Below, piece after piece: positions 1 through 7,582 of a stretch of 64,000 bases of DNA. Within the stretch, counting starts at the first letter, position 1; each line of letters begins with the position of its first letter. The position numbers were made by a program, and so were the translations under genes. This DNA comes from Flavobacterium luminosum (GTDB lineage Bacteria > Bacteroidota > Bacteroidia > Flavobacteriales > Flavobacteriaceae). The notes under the pieces are model-generated. The model did no database searches. It was given only the letters and a program-made list of their open reading frames with translations, and was not told the DNA's origin. The DNA lies in contig NZ_JAMLJM010000005.1 in assembly GCF_023635005.1 (NCBI RefSeq), positions 62,001 to 126,000 on the forward strand, read 5' to 3'.

Positions 1-356
1 TTATTTTGACGATTTACGATGCTGTATTGTGAAATCTTTTCGGTTTGATAAAGATGTTGTTTCGAAATGATTTTTTTGAAATTATATTCAGAAGAATCGA
101 TTTTTTTTAGTGTTTTTTTTCTTCTTTTTGTGATAAATATGGAATCAATTTTACCTTTAATCAATTCTGGATTGGCTGTAACGATTACTTTGTTGTAGGC
201 GGTAAATTCGAAATTTTTGACAGTAGTACCTTCTTTTAACAGAATGGTTTTTTTAATGATTTCTTGCGCGGGAATCGTTTGTTCCTGAGCTTTTATTTTG
301 GTTGAACCACCAATTAAAGCCGTAAATACTATAAAGAAAAACTTTCTAAAAATCAT
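1..356 (-). CDS. DUF5686-like secreted/outer-membrane protein, N-terminal part (runs off left edge)
   Basis: The open frame starts at an ATG at 356 and continues past base 1 with no stop, so only about 118 N-terminal residues are visible. It begins with a hydrophobic signal peptide (MIFRKFFFIVFTALIGG) ending near KAQ. The following stretch contains EIIKKTI, FTAYNKVIVTAN, GKIDSIF and KKIISKQHLYQTEK. This series matches what I recall of the start of DUF5686 proteins of Bacteroidetes, which are large outer-membrane proteins of unknown role that often carry a carboxypeptidase-regulatory-like domain. That domain is not visible at this end. Family assignment is from recall of motifs only; the function is unknown. 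Confidence 0.6.
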   Translation of the reverse strand, partial: MIFRKFFFIVFTALIGGSTKIKAQEQTIPAQEIIKKTILLKEGTTVKNFEFTAYNKVIVTANPELIKGKIDSIFITKRRKKTLKKIDSSEYNFKKIISKQHLYQTEKISQYSIVNRQN

Positions 357-388
357 CGATATCAATTAAACACCAAAAATAGGGACTA

Positions 389-396
389 CAAAGATA
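389..396 (-). promoter_or_regulatory. Candidate -7 box for the DUF5686-like gene
   Basis: On the minus strand these bases read TATCTTTG, a match to the Bacteroidetes -7 consensus TAnnTTTG, 32 bases before the ATG. A TTTTG lies upstream, but at 15 rather than the usual 19 bases, so the -33 element is not convincing. The rest of the 357-727 gap holds this box and the hairpins described separately; I see no gene in it. Confidence 0.4.
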
Positions 397-590
397 ATTC
401 TATTCTGAAAACAAAATCAGTATTATCTTATTTTTAGCATATTGCCTTAATTTTTAATTGCTTTTTAGTCTGTACAATAAGAATTAAGTTTACTTTTTGT
501 TTCAATGTTTATGAAATAGCAATAGATCCGATAGATTAGAAGGTGGTCTTGTGAAAAGGATTTCATAGAAATTTATAGTATACAAAAAAA

Positions 591-675
591 TCCTCACGAA
601 AATAAGAGCTTTAGAAAACGAAATACATCTACTTTTCTGATTGTACTTATAAAGTACAGTCTCTTTTCGTGAGGA
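591..675 (-). terminator. Large-loop stem-loop terminator downstream of the Ppx-like gene
   Basis: Bases 591-602 (TCCTCACGAAAA) and 664-675 form a perfect 12-bp inverted repeat. The 61-base interior contains a second hairpin (642-648 with 652-658). On the minus strand the outer stem is followed by seven T residues, so it can terminate the gene ending at 728. A further short hairpin (690-696 with 711-717) sits between the stop codon and this element. The unusually long loop makes a small structured RNA an alternative reading. Confidence 0.5.
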
Positions 676-727
676 ATTTTTAATAGGTTACAGAAACAGT
701 TTTAAATGGATTTCTGTAGTTCACTTT

Positions 728-1804
728 TTAGTATACTTTTTTTACTTTTTCAGAACGATCCGCAATGTATGAAACCAACCAAGCGATTTGTCCTTCTTTA
801 GCAAAATATAATTTCTTTTCGTTGATATGTGGGACTGCTTCCAAACAAACCAATAAGATATTACTTCCAGATATTAAGTATTTTTGAGAGTATGTTTTTA
901 GCACTCGCTCCACATCTTTATCTGTTTTGGCCATCTCTTCGAACTTTTTAAAGTTGTTTTTCAAAATGGCATCGTAGTTAATAACATCTTCTAGTTTAAA
1001 CTCATTGAAAGTTTCTTTAGCTACACCATTATATAAGGTGTAAAAAGCCCACACCGCTCCGCCAGATAGGTAAATCTTTTCTTTTTTCAATGCAACCGGT
1101 CTTGAATTGTACATCGCGGTTACTTGTTCTCTCAATACAGGTAAGTAACCAAAAGATTTGTTGTTGTATTCGCTGATATCGTTATTTCTGGTTTTTTTGT
1201 TCACAGCTTCTGTAAGTGTGATCGTACCATAGTTAAGATTTAAAGGGAAAAACACAAAGTTTTCATTATTCAAGATGTCAACATAGCCACCTTTCGTATT
1301 TCCCCCTCCAATATCCAATACCATTGAATTTTCATAATCAATAGGAGGAATACAACCTTTCAAAAGCATTTTACCTTCTGTTTGTGCATCGATGAAATCT
1401 AAATCTTTTTGGGTTAAAAGTTTCACTTTATCGGTTAGATCTTTTGTGTTTTTTGCCATGGCAACTCCTGAAGAACCTACGATGAATATGTTTTCATCGG
1501 GTACTTTTAACTCGTCTTTAATTTTTTTATAGTTGGCTAGAACCACAGCAGCACCTCTATCAATATCTTCTTTTGCTAGAGTGCTGTCAATCGATATATT
1601 TTTAGCAATTCCAACATTTTCAGACCAATAGGTTTTAATTGTAAAATCACCTTTTTTGATATTGTTAATATCTAAAACGGTCATTTTTATCCCTTTACTA
1701 CCGATTTCTATTCCTGCGAATAGATTTTTGTTTCCTTGTGCAAAGTTGTTGGTCTGAATGAACAAAAATGCCAACAAGAACACTACTAAATTTGTTTTTT
1801 TCAT
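728..1804 (-). CDS. Secreted Ppx/GppA-like (actin/hexokinase-fold) protein
   Basis: 358 residues from the ATG at 1804. An upstream in-frame start at 1849 is possible, but 1804 places a clean signal peptide (MKKTNLVVFLLAFLFIQ, ending NNFAQ) at the N-terminus. The mature protein opens with FAGIEIGSKGIKM, a phosphate-1-like loop of the ASKHA fold, and carries DIGGGNTKGGY near residue 165, resembling the phosphate-2 DxGGGS motif of exopolyphosphatase/GppA proteins. The usual Ppx family is cytoplasmic, so an exported version is odd, because ATP and polyphosphate would be scarce outside the inner membrane. It lies downstream of frr with a 128-base gap. The catalytic function is inferred from fold only. 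Confidence 0.6.
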   Translation of the reverse strand: MKKTNLVVFLLAFLFIQTNNFAQGNKNLFAGIEIGSKGIKMTVLDINNIKKGDFTIKTYWSENVGIAKNISIDSTLAKEDIDRGAAVVLANYKKIKDELKVPDENIFIVGSSGVAMAKNTKDLTDKVKLLTQKDLDFIDAQTEGKMLLKGCIPPIDYENSMVLDIGGGNTKGGYVDILNNENFVFFPLNLNYGTITLTEAVNKKTRNNDISEYNNKSFGYLPVLREQVTAMYNSRPVALKKEKIYLSGGAVWAFYTLYNGVAKETFNEFKLEDVINYDAILKNNFKKFEEMAKTDKDVERVLKTYSQKYLISGSNILLVCLEAVPHINEKKLYFAKEGQIAWLVSYIADRSEKVKKVY

Positions 1805-1932
1805 GTGGTCAAGTTTTCTTTTGGAAAGACAATGTTTTTTACTTTCCAAAAATTAATTTATTAAAATAAAGAACTTTTATCCAGAAAAATTGCTGTTTTA
1901 GGGAATCTACAGTAATTTCACTGTGGCAAAAG

Positions 1933-2496
1933 TTATACTTTCATGATTTCAGCTTCTTTAACTACCAAAAGATCCTCAATTTTTTTGATATAAGTATCGG
2001 TTAGTTTTTGAACGCTTTCTTCGGCTGTTTTACAAATATCTTCAGAAGTACCTTCTTTTTCTAGTTTTTTAATATCTGTATTAGCATCTTTTCTTGCATT
2101 TCGGATTCCGATTTTAGCTTCTTCCGATTCTGCTTTGGCTTGTTTTACCAAGTCTCTACGACGCTCTTCCGTTAAAGGAGGTACAGATATGATGATATTA
2201 TCGCCATTGTTCATTGGATTAAAACCTATATTGGCTATCATGATGGCTTTTTCTATGGGTTGTAGCATACTTTTTTCCCAAGGAGTAACTGTAATAGTTC
2301 TAGCATCAGGAACGTTGATGTTTGCTACTTGTGAAAGCGGTGTTTGTGATCCATAATAATCTACAAATACCCCTCCTAACATTTGAGGGGTTGCCTTTCC
2401 TGCTCTAATATTTAAAAATTCTTTTTCTAAGTGTGCAATAGAACCTTCCATTGATTCTTTGGTACTGTCAAGTATAAAATTAATTTCCTCAGTCAT
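1933..2496 (-). CDS. frr: Ribosome recycling factor
   Basis: 187 residues, close to the roughly 185 usual for the family. RRF splits post-termination ribosomes together with EF-G so the subunits can be reused. The signature stretches are present: an N-terminal helix with FLNIRAGKATP, the domain II region with YYGSQTPLSQVANINVPD, and the C-terminal helix with RRDLVKQAKAESEEAK. It lies 61 bases downstream of pyrH on the same strand, the common bacterial pyrH-frr order, and probably shares the promoter before pyrH. Assignment is secure. Confidence 0.97.
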   Translation of the reverse strand: MTEEINFILDSTKESMEGSIAHLEKEFLNIRAGKATPQMLGGVFVDYYGSQTPLSQVANINVPDARTITVTPWEKSMLQPIEKAIMIANIGFNPMNNGDNIIISVPPLTEERRRDLVKQAKAESEEAKIGIRNARKDANTDIKKLEKEGTSEDICKTAEESVQKLTDTYIKKIEDLLVVKEAEIMKV

Positions 2497-2557
2497 CTTT
2501 AGAATTGTTTTTTATTATAATGTTTGCTTTTAAAATTATAATCGTTTTATGCTAAGT

Positions 2558-3265
2558 TTAGATGTTTACTATTGTTCCAATATTTTCTCCTTTGCAAATT
2601 TTTAAAAGGTTACCTTCTTTGTTCATATCAAAAACAATTATTGGCAATTTATTTTCTTGGCTCAAAGTAAACGCTGTTGTATCCATAACATTTAATCCTT
2701 TTTTGATCACATCGTCAAATGAAATATAATCAAATTTAACAGCATCAGGGTTTTTTTCTGGATCTACATTGTATACTCCGTCCACTCTTGTTCCTTTTAA
2801 AATAACATCGGCGTCTACTTCGATTCCTCTCAATACTGCAGCGGTGTCGGTTGTAAAATACGGATTTCCGGTTCCTGCTCCAAAAATTACAATGCGTCCT
2901 TTTTCTAAGTGGCGAACAGCTCTACGTTTAATATAAGGTTCCGCAATAGCTTCAATTTTTAAAGCAGTTTGCAAGCGAGTTAGCATTCCCTTTTCCTCTA
3001 GAGCTCCTTGAAGCGCCATACCGTTGATTATGGTAGCTAACATACCCATGTAATCTCCTTGCACTCTATCCATTCCATTGCTGGCACCAGCCACACCTCT
3101 AAAAATATTTCCTCCGCCAATTACAATTGCAATTTCTATGCCTAAATCATGAATTTGTTTAATTTCATCGGCATATTCACTTAATCTTTTAGGATCAATA
3201 CCGTATTGACGGTCTCCCATTAAGGCTTCACCGCTTAGTTTTAGGAGTATTCTTTTATATTTCAT
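2558..3265 (-). CDS. pyrH: UMP kinase
   Basis: 235 residues from the ATG at 3265. A longer frame reaches 3295, but that start would lie inside the promoter -7 box, and the family begins at [15 protein letters not shown]. The enzyme phosphorylates UMP to UDP with ATP and belongs to the amino-acid kinase fold. Visible family motifs are [10 protein letters not shown] at the N-terminus, [10 protein letters not shown] for the phosphate loop, and [13 protein letters not shown] and KGTRVDGVY in the nucleotide-binding half. It is the first gene of the pyrH-frr unit. Confidence 0.96.
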   Translation of the reverse strand: MKYKRILLKLSGEALMGDRQYGIDPKRLSEYADEIKQIHDLGIEIAIVIGGGNIFRGVAGASNGMDRVQGDYMGMLATIINGMALQGALEEKGMLTRLQTALKIEAIAEPYIKRRAVRHLEKGRIVIFGAGTGNPYFTTDTAAVLRGIEVDADVILKGTRVDGVYNVDPEKNPDAVKFDYISFDDVIKKGLNVMDTTAFTLSQENKLPIIVFDMNKEGNLLKICKGENIGTIVNI

Positions 3266-3294
3266 GTTGCTTTTATAGCTTTTATTTTTTGTCA

Positions 3295-3302
3295 CAAATA
3301 TA
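3295..3302 (-). promoter_or_regulatory. -7 box of the pyrH-frr promoter
   Basis: Minus-strand TATATTTG fits TAnnTTTG and sits 29 bases before the pyrH ATG. No TTTG occurs at the 19-base spacing. The box supports the shorter pyrH start. Confidence 0.5.
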
Positions 3303-3514
3303 CTATAAACTTTATAGAAAATTATAATCTTGATTTTTTATGCATTAGTTAATTTTTTGCAACCTATTTTATGATAATATTTGTTTATTTAAAATATCTT
3401 TAAAAGATTTTTTATCTTTAAAAGATGTAAAATTACAACTTTTTTAAGTTTTAAAACATTTTTTAAAGATAATTTATTTAACAAATTTTAATTTTTTTAT
3501 AATTAAATTATCAT

Positions 3515-3522
3515 TAATTTTG
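3515..3522 (+). promoter_or_regulatory. -7 box before the PAS protein gene
   Basis: TAATTTTG matches TAnnTTTG and lies 20 bases before the ATG at 3543. The intergenic stretch from 3303 is very AT-rich, with a repeated CTTTAAAAGAT (about 3400 and 3417), and has no evident -33 element. Confidence 0.45.
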
Positions 3523-3542
3523 TTGAAAAATAAATTTACATT

Positions 3543-4148
3543 ATGGAAAAGCCGATACCTGTTGATGAAGCAGTTGTTTGGGATACTTCTTTGACAATTG
3601 TCAGTAAAACTGACTTATTTGGAACAATAGAATACATTAACGATGTATTCGCTGAAGTTTCAGGTTACACAGAGCCTGAATTAGTAGGACAACCTCACAA
3701 TATCATTAGACACCCTGATATGCCTAAGGTTATTTTTAAGACCATGTGGGATCACATCAAAAAAGGGTATAAATTTCACGGAATAATTAAGAATTTAGCA
3801 AAATCAGGTAAGCATTACTGGGTTATTACAGATTTTGATTACATTGTGGATGATAACGCAAAAATCCAAAAGTACATTGCAAGACGTAAAGCTATTTCTG
3901 ATGATGTGGTAAAGAAAATAGAAGCGCTTTACAAAAAATTATCAGACATTGAGGCAGTAAGTGGTATAGAAGCCAGTGAGAAGTATTTAGTTGGTTATTT
4001 AGAAGATATTAATTTAAGTTATGTTGATATGATTACTAAATTAATGCTAGATGATGCTAAGTCTAAAGATTTTGAAACAGCTACCTCTGATGTAGAGAAA
4101 GAAAATGTTAAGAAAGGTTTCTTTAGTAAATTTTTCGGACACAATTAG
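3543..4148 (+). CDS. PAS-domain protein with Aer-type FAD-binding motif
   Basis: 201 residues. Residues about 15-115 form a PAS domain that closely resembles the sensor domain of the aerotaxis receptor Aer: INDVFAEVSGYTEPELVGQP, then HNIIRHPDMPK with Arg56, His57 and Asp59 at the positions that bind FAD in Aer, then TMWDHIKKG and HYWV. The rest is a charged, probably helical tail (about 130-200) with no HAMP, methyl-accepting, kinase or cyclase domain. No transmembrane segment is visible. It should be a soluble redox- or oxygen-responsive protein whose output partner is not obvious. It precedes an MFS gene by 41 bases, so the two may be cotranscribed. Confidence 0.8.
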   Translation: MEKPIPVDEAVVWDTSLTIVSKTDLFGTIEYINDVFAEVSGYTEPELVGQPHNIIRHPDMPKVIFKTMWDHIKKGYKFHGIIKNLAKSGKHYWVITDFDYIVDDNAKIQKYIARRKAISDDVVKKIEALYKKLSDIEAVSGIEASEKYLVGYLEDINLSYVDMITKLMLDDAKSKDFETATSDVEKENVKKGFFSKFFGHN

Positions 4149-4189
4149 TTTTTTTAGTACAATTTTTCACCCCCAAATACACTTAAGAT

Positions 4190-5419
4190 ATGCTTAATCG
4201 TTACTTAATGAATTTTAAAAATTTTCCCAGAGAAATATGGATTCTTGCTTTAGTTTCTTTGGTGAATAGAATTGGTGCTGTAGCGGTTCCATTCTTGTCC
4301 AAATATCTTAAAGACGAAGCGAATTTAACCTATTCCCAAGTGGGTTGGGTTATGGTTTGTTTTGGTGTTGGATCTTTGTTTGGTACTTTTTTAAGTGGTA
4401 AACTATCGGATATCTTTGGATCTTACAAAGTCATGGTTTTTAGTTTGTTTACTAGTGGATTGATTTTTATTTCTCTCCAATATGTAAAAACCTTCGAACT
4501 TTTGTGTGTTTCTGTATTTGCCTTAACTTCTATAGCGGACATGTACAGACCCGCCATGATGCTCAGTCTTAACAATTATGTGAGTAAAGACATGCGACTG
4601 AAGGCCTTATCTTTACTCCGAGCTGCAACTAACTTAGGTTTTGTGGTTGGTCCCGTTTTAGGTGGTTTCCTGATAGTTAACTTTGGATATAGTGCTTTGT
4701 TAGTTGTTGATGGAGCCACTTGTATTATAGCGATTTTGATTTTTGTACTTTTTGTACGCGAGAAAAAATTATTATACAAGATGACCTTCAATACGGCTAA
4801 TTTAGATAAACTAGCGCCTTTTAAAGACATTCCATTTGTTATCAATTGGATAGTAGCTTTAATCACTGGATATTTGTTTTTCCAAGTATTCTCGATCATG
4901 CCAATTTACCACTCTGAAGTGTATAAATTAACAGAATTTGATAGTGGTCTATTTTTGAGTTTTAGTGGAATTATTTTAGCTCTTTTCGAGATCTCTGTAG
5001 TTAATTTTGTTCAGAGAAATAAAATTGTTGACCTTTTTGCGATTATTTTCGGGTTGTTGTTAATAGGTTTTTCTTATGTCTTACTGTTTTTAGTACATGA
5101 ACCATGGGTATTTTGGATTTTTATGGTTTTCATTTCTTTTGGAAACATGCTTACATTCTCATTTGCCAGTGGTTTCGTGATGAATAGAAGTCATAAAAAC
5201 TTAGAAGGTTATTTCATGTCTATTTTCCAAATGAGCTACGGTTTTGCCCATGTTTTTAGTTCTAAGACGGGTTTAACAATCATTCAAAAATATAGTTATG
5301 ATACGAATTGGTTATTTAATGGAATATTAGCATTTGTTGCAGCTATAACCACTTATTTCGTTTTGAAATTAATCAGAAAAGAAAAAGAAAAAGTAGATGA
5401 TTTGATAACCTTGTTTTAA
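4190..5419 (+). CDS. Major facilitator superfamily transporter
   Basis: 409 residues with about 12 hydrophobic segments. The loop between helices 2 and 3 reads GTFLSGKLSDIFGSYKVM, matching the MFS motif A pattern GxLaDrxGrkxxl, and helix 5 contains GFVVGPVLGG, typical of the drug:proton antiporter motif C. This suggests an exporter of the DHA1 type, but the substrate cannot be named. The C-terminal end is a short cytoplasmic basic stretch (IRKEKEKVDDL). It follows the PAS gene by 41 bases and is closed by a strong hairpin terminator. Confidence 0.85.
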   Translation: MLNRYLMNFKNFPREIWILALVSLVNRIGAVAVPFLSKYLKDEANLTYSQVGWVMVCFGVGSLFGTFLSGKLSDIFGSYKVMVFSLFTSGLIFISLQYVKTFELLCVSVFALTSIADMYRPAMMLSLNNYVSKDMRLKALSLLRAATNLGFVVGPVLGGFLIVNFGYSALLVVDGATCIIAILIFVLFVREKKLLYKMTFNTANLDKLAPFKDIPFVINWIVALITGYLFFQVFSIMPIYHSEVYKLTEFDSGLFLSFSGIILALFEISVVNFVQRNKIVDLFAIIFGLLLIGFSYVLLFLVHEPWVFWIFMVFISFGNMLTFSFASGFVMNRSHKNLEGYFMSIFQMSYGFAHVFSSKTGLTIIQKYSYDTNWLFNGILAFVAAITTYFVLKLIRKEKEKVDDLITLF

Positions 5420-5441
5420 GGTTGTATATATATTTAAAAGT

Positions 5442-5470
5442 AAAAAGGAGGTATTTATTACCTCCTTTTT
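5442..5470. terminator. Bidirectional rho-independent terminator
   Basis: A perfect 12-bp stem (AAAAAGGAGGTA at 5442-5453 with 5459-5470), a 5-base loop and flanking A/T runs. It separates the MFS gene (plus) from the convergent roadblock-like gene (minus) and can serve both. Confidence 0.85.
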
Positions 5471-5482
5471 TAATTTCAAGAT

Positions 5483-5863
5483 TTAAGATTTTAAATTCTT
5501 AGATATCTCTTTAATGCTTTTGTTGAGTAATGCTCTGGTGAACGCTAAGTTTGCCTTAGAAGCGTTTACAACTAGATAAATGAAGTAATCATTGTTCTCA
5601 GACATTTTTAAAATTTGTAATTGGTCAGAAAGCATGACAACAATGTCTTCAATAGTTTGATTTTTTCCTAAGGTATAATTTGCATTCAATTGGGCTCTGA
5701 TGATTTCTAGAGCAAATCTAGAAGCGTGTTCTAAATCGAAATTCTTATTACTATTTTTTGAAAAAAAAGTAATACCACTTTTCACTTCAATAATACTGAT
5801 AGAGATGAATCCTGGCATTTCCTTCGCTATGGTGTCTCCAAATAATTTTAAATAATCCGCCAT
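5483..5863 (-). CDS. Small roadblock/LC7-like protein
   Basis: 126 residues, with no signal peptide and no membrane helix. The order of predicted elements, MPGFISISIIEVKSGITFF, a central helix pair, QTIEDIVVMLSDQLQILKM and NDYFIYLVVNASKANLAFTRALL, resembles the roadblock/LC7 fold, in which a five-stranded sheet between helices forms dimers that often regulate small GTPases such as MglA. No MglA-like GTPase or kinase lies nearby. It sits 29 bases downstream of the queuosine transporter gene. The fold assignment is by pattern only, so moderate confidence. Confidence 0.5.
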   Translation of the reverse strand: MADYLKLFGDTIAKEMPGFISISIIEVKSGITFFSKNSNKNFDLEHASRFALEIIRAQLNANYTLGKNQTIEDIVVMLSDQLQILKMSENNDYFIYLVVNASKANLAFTRALLNKSIKEISKNLKS

Positions 5864-5892
5864 TGATTGTAAATATAAATTAGAATGTAAAT

Positions 5893-6555
5893 TTAATTAT
5901 TTTTTGTTAAACCTTTTTGTAAATAATTATTTATAATTGTATGCCCTACATAGATGAGAGGTGTCAGTGTAATGGCTAATCCTAGTTTGAAGATGTAGCC
6001 TGTTAGCGCTGAAGTGATAAATGTTTCAAAATTAATTTTTCCAGGTAACCAAAAGGCGATTCCAAGGACAATAAAGGAATCGATGAGTTGAGAGAAAATT
6101 GTAGATCCGGTAGCTCGTAGCCATATTTTTTTATTGCCTGTTTTTCTTTTGAAATAGTTAAAGATCATCACATCTGTTAATTGAGATAGTAAAAATGCGG
6201 TAATACTTCCGACAATTATCCACATACTTTGCCCAAATACAGCGGTGAACTGTTCGTCATTAACTGGGCTAATTCCTCTTGCTGCAGGAATGGTTAAGGC
6301 CATAAACAAGATTAAAAACGCATATAAAATTAAACCAGCGGTGATAAACGAAAGTTTTTTAACCCCTTTTTTTCCAAAATATTCGTTGATTAAATCGGTG
6401 GTTAGAAAAACTATAGGCCAAGGCAAAATTCCAATACTCATGACAAATGGACCTATTTGTATTAGTTTTCCGCCAATGAGCTCAGCCACTATTGCATTGG
6501 TGATGAATATTCCTGATAGAATTATGAAAACATAATCTTTTCTAGATTCAAACAT
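5893..6555 (-). CDS. yhhQ: Queuosine precursor transporter (YhhQ/VUT family)
   Basis: 220 residues with about six membrane helices. The family hallmarks are LTTDLINEYFGKKGVKK after helix 2, SQLTDVMIFNYFKRKTG, and the loop with WLRATGSTIFSQLIDSFIVLGIAF. Proteins of this family import preQ0/preQ1 so that queuosine can be made for tRNA wobble position 34. The gene lies between the tsf terminator and the roadblock-like gene, probably with its own promoter in the short gap before 6588. I see no preQ1 riboswitch in that gap, which is only about 30 bases beyond the tsf terminator. Confidence 0.9.
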   Translation of the reverse strand: MFESRKDYVFIILSGIFITNAIVAELIGGKLIQIGPFVMSIGILPWPIVFLTTDLINEYFGKKGVKKLSFITAGLILYAFLILFMALTIPAARGISPVNDEQFTAVFGQSMWIIVGSITAFLLSQLTDVMIFNYFKRKTGNKKIWLRATGSTIFSQLIDSFIVLGIAFWLPGKINFETFITSALTGYIFKLGLAITLTPLIYVGHTIINNYLQKGLTKNN

Positions 6556-6587
6556 AGTCTTTTTTTCAAAGATAGGAATAAAATAAA

Positions 6588-6614
6588 AAAAGCTGCTCCC
6601 ACGGGAACAGCTTT
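6588..6614 (-). terminator. Terminator of the rplM-rpsI-rpsB-tsf operon
   Basis: Hairpin with arms AAAGCTGCTCCC and GGGAACAGCTTT around a 3-base ACG loop, with one mismatch. On the minus strand it is followed by a T-rich run. It lies 22 bases after the tsf stop codon. Confidence 0.85.
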
Positions 6615-6635
6615 TAAAGTATCTTTATCGACTGA

Positions 6636-7460
6636 TTAGCCTAAAGCAACTCTTCTGAAACCTGTTACAGTTAAACCACCATCAACAGTTTTAACGTAAG
6701 CAGCAACACTCATAGAACCATCTTTAATGAAATCTTGGTTTACTAAAGTATTGTCTTTGAAGAAACGGTTTAATTTTCCTTTAGCAATGTTGTCTAACAT
6801 AGCTTCTGGTTTACCTTCAGCTCTTAATTGATCTTTAGCAATTTCGATTTCTTTTTCGATAGTTGCAGCATCAACACCAGCTTCGTCTAAAGCGATTGGG
6901 TTCATCGCAGCCGCTTGCATAGCAACGTTTCTTGCTGCTTCTTCAGCACCAGCAACGTTAGCAGATAATGCAGCTAAAGTAGCGATTTTGTTACCAGCGT
7001 GAATGTAAGATCCTACGAAAGCACCTTCTAAACGCTCGAAAGATCCGATTTCAATTTTTTCACCAATAACACCTGTTTGCTCGATTAATTTCTCAGCAAC
7101 TGTAATTCCACCAAAGTCAGAAGCTAAAAGCTCTTCTTTAGTTGTGAAGTTTAATGCTTGGTTAGCTAAATCAGTAGCTAATTTAACGAAACCTTCATTT
7201 TTACCAACGAAGTCAGTTTCACAGTTTAAAGTGATAACTACTCCAGCAGTTTTATCAGCATTTACAGCAGCAATAGCAGCACCTTCTGTAGATTCTCTGT
7301 CAGAACGGTTAGCCGCTACTTTTTGTCCTTTTTTACGTAAGTTTTCGATAGCTAAATCGAAATCTCCATCAGCCTCAACTAATGCTTTCTTACAATCCAT
7401 CATACCAGCTCCGGTGATGGTTCTTAATTTATTTACGTCTGCAGCAGTGATTGTTGCCAT
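6636..7460 (-). CDS. tsf: Elongation factor Ts
   Basis: 274 residues. EF-Ts is the nucleotide exchange factor that releases GDP from EF-Tu. The N-terminal UBA-like module ends with the diagnostic TGAGMMDCKKAL, followed by the core with LNCETDFVGKNEGF and the dimer-contact region. The C-terminal stretch GKLNRFFKDNTLVNQDF is typical of the family. It is the last gene of the rplM-rpsI-rpsB-tsf unit, after a 122-base spacer that holds a long hairpin which may lower its transcription relative to rpsB. Confidence 0.96.
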   Translation of the reverse strand: MATITAADVNKLRTITGAGMMDCKKALVEADGDFDLAIENLRKKGQKVAANRSDRESTEGAAIAAVNADKTAGVVITLNCETDFVGKNEGFVKLATDLANQALNFTTKEELLASDFGGITVAEKLIEQTGVIGEKIEIGSFERLEGAFVGSYIHAGNKIATLAALSANVAGAEEAARNVAMQAAAMNPIALDEAGVDAATIEKEIEIAKDQLRAEGKPEAMLDNIAKGKLNRFFKDNTLVNQDFIKDGSMSVAAYVKTVDGGLTVTGFRRVALG

Positions 7461-7498
7461 AGTGTTTTATAATTTAATTTTATTGTTTTTAAAAGAAA

Positions 7499-7575
7499 AA
7501 ATTCCAAACCCCAAATTTTCAAGCCCAATTCTATTGCTAAAATCAAGGTGTTTTGAAATTTTGAGTTTGGAATTT
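7499..7575 (-). terminator. Long hairpin between rpsB and tsf (attenuator or partial terminator)
   Basis: Arms AAATTCCAAAC (7499-7509) and GTTTGGAATTT (7565-7575) pair perfectly over 11 bp. The stem continues with a second near-perfect arm pair (7513-7522 with 7553-7562). On the minus strand the stem is followed by TTTTTTCTTTT. It starts 8 bases after the rpsB stop, so it can act as a leaky terminator within the operon. Confidence 0.6.
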
Positions 7576-7582
7576 AAATTAT

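Noticed and set aside
3395..3430. Repeated CTTTAAAAGAT before the PAS gene
   Set aside because: Low-complexity AT sequence; two short copies are not enough to call an operator.
6556..6587. Possible preQ1 riboswitch before the queuosine transporter
   Set aside because: The gap between the tsf terminator and the start codon is too short for a riboswitch aptamer and expression platform.
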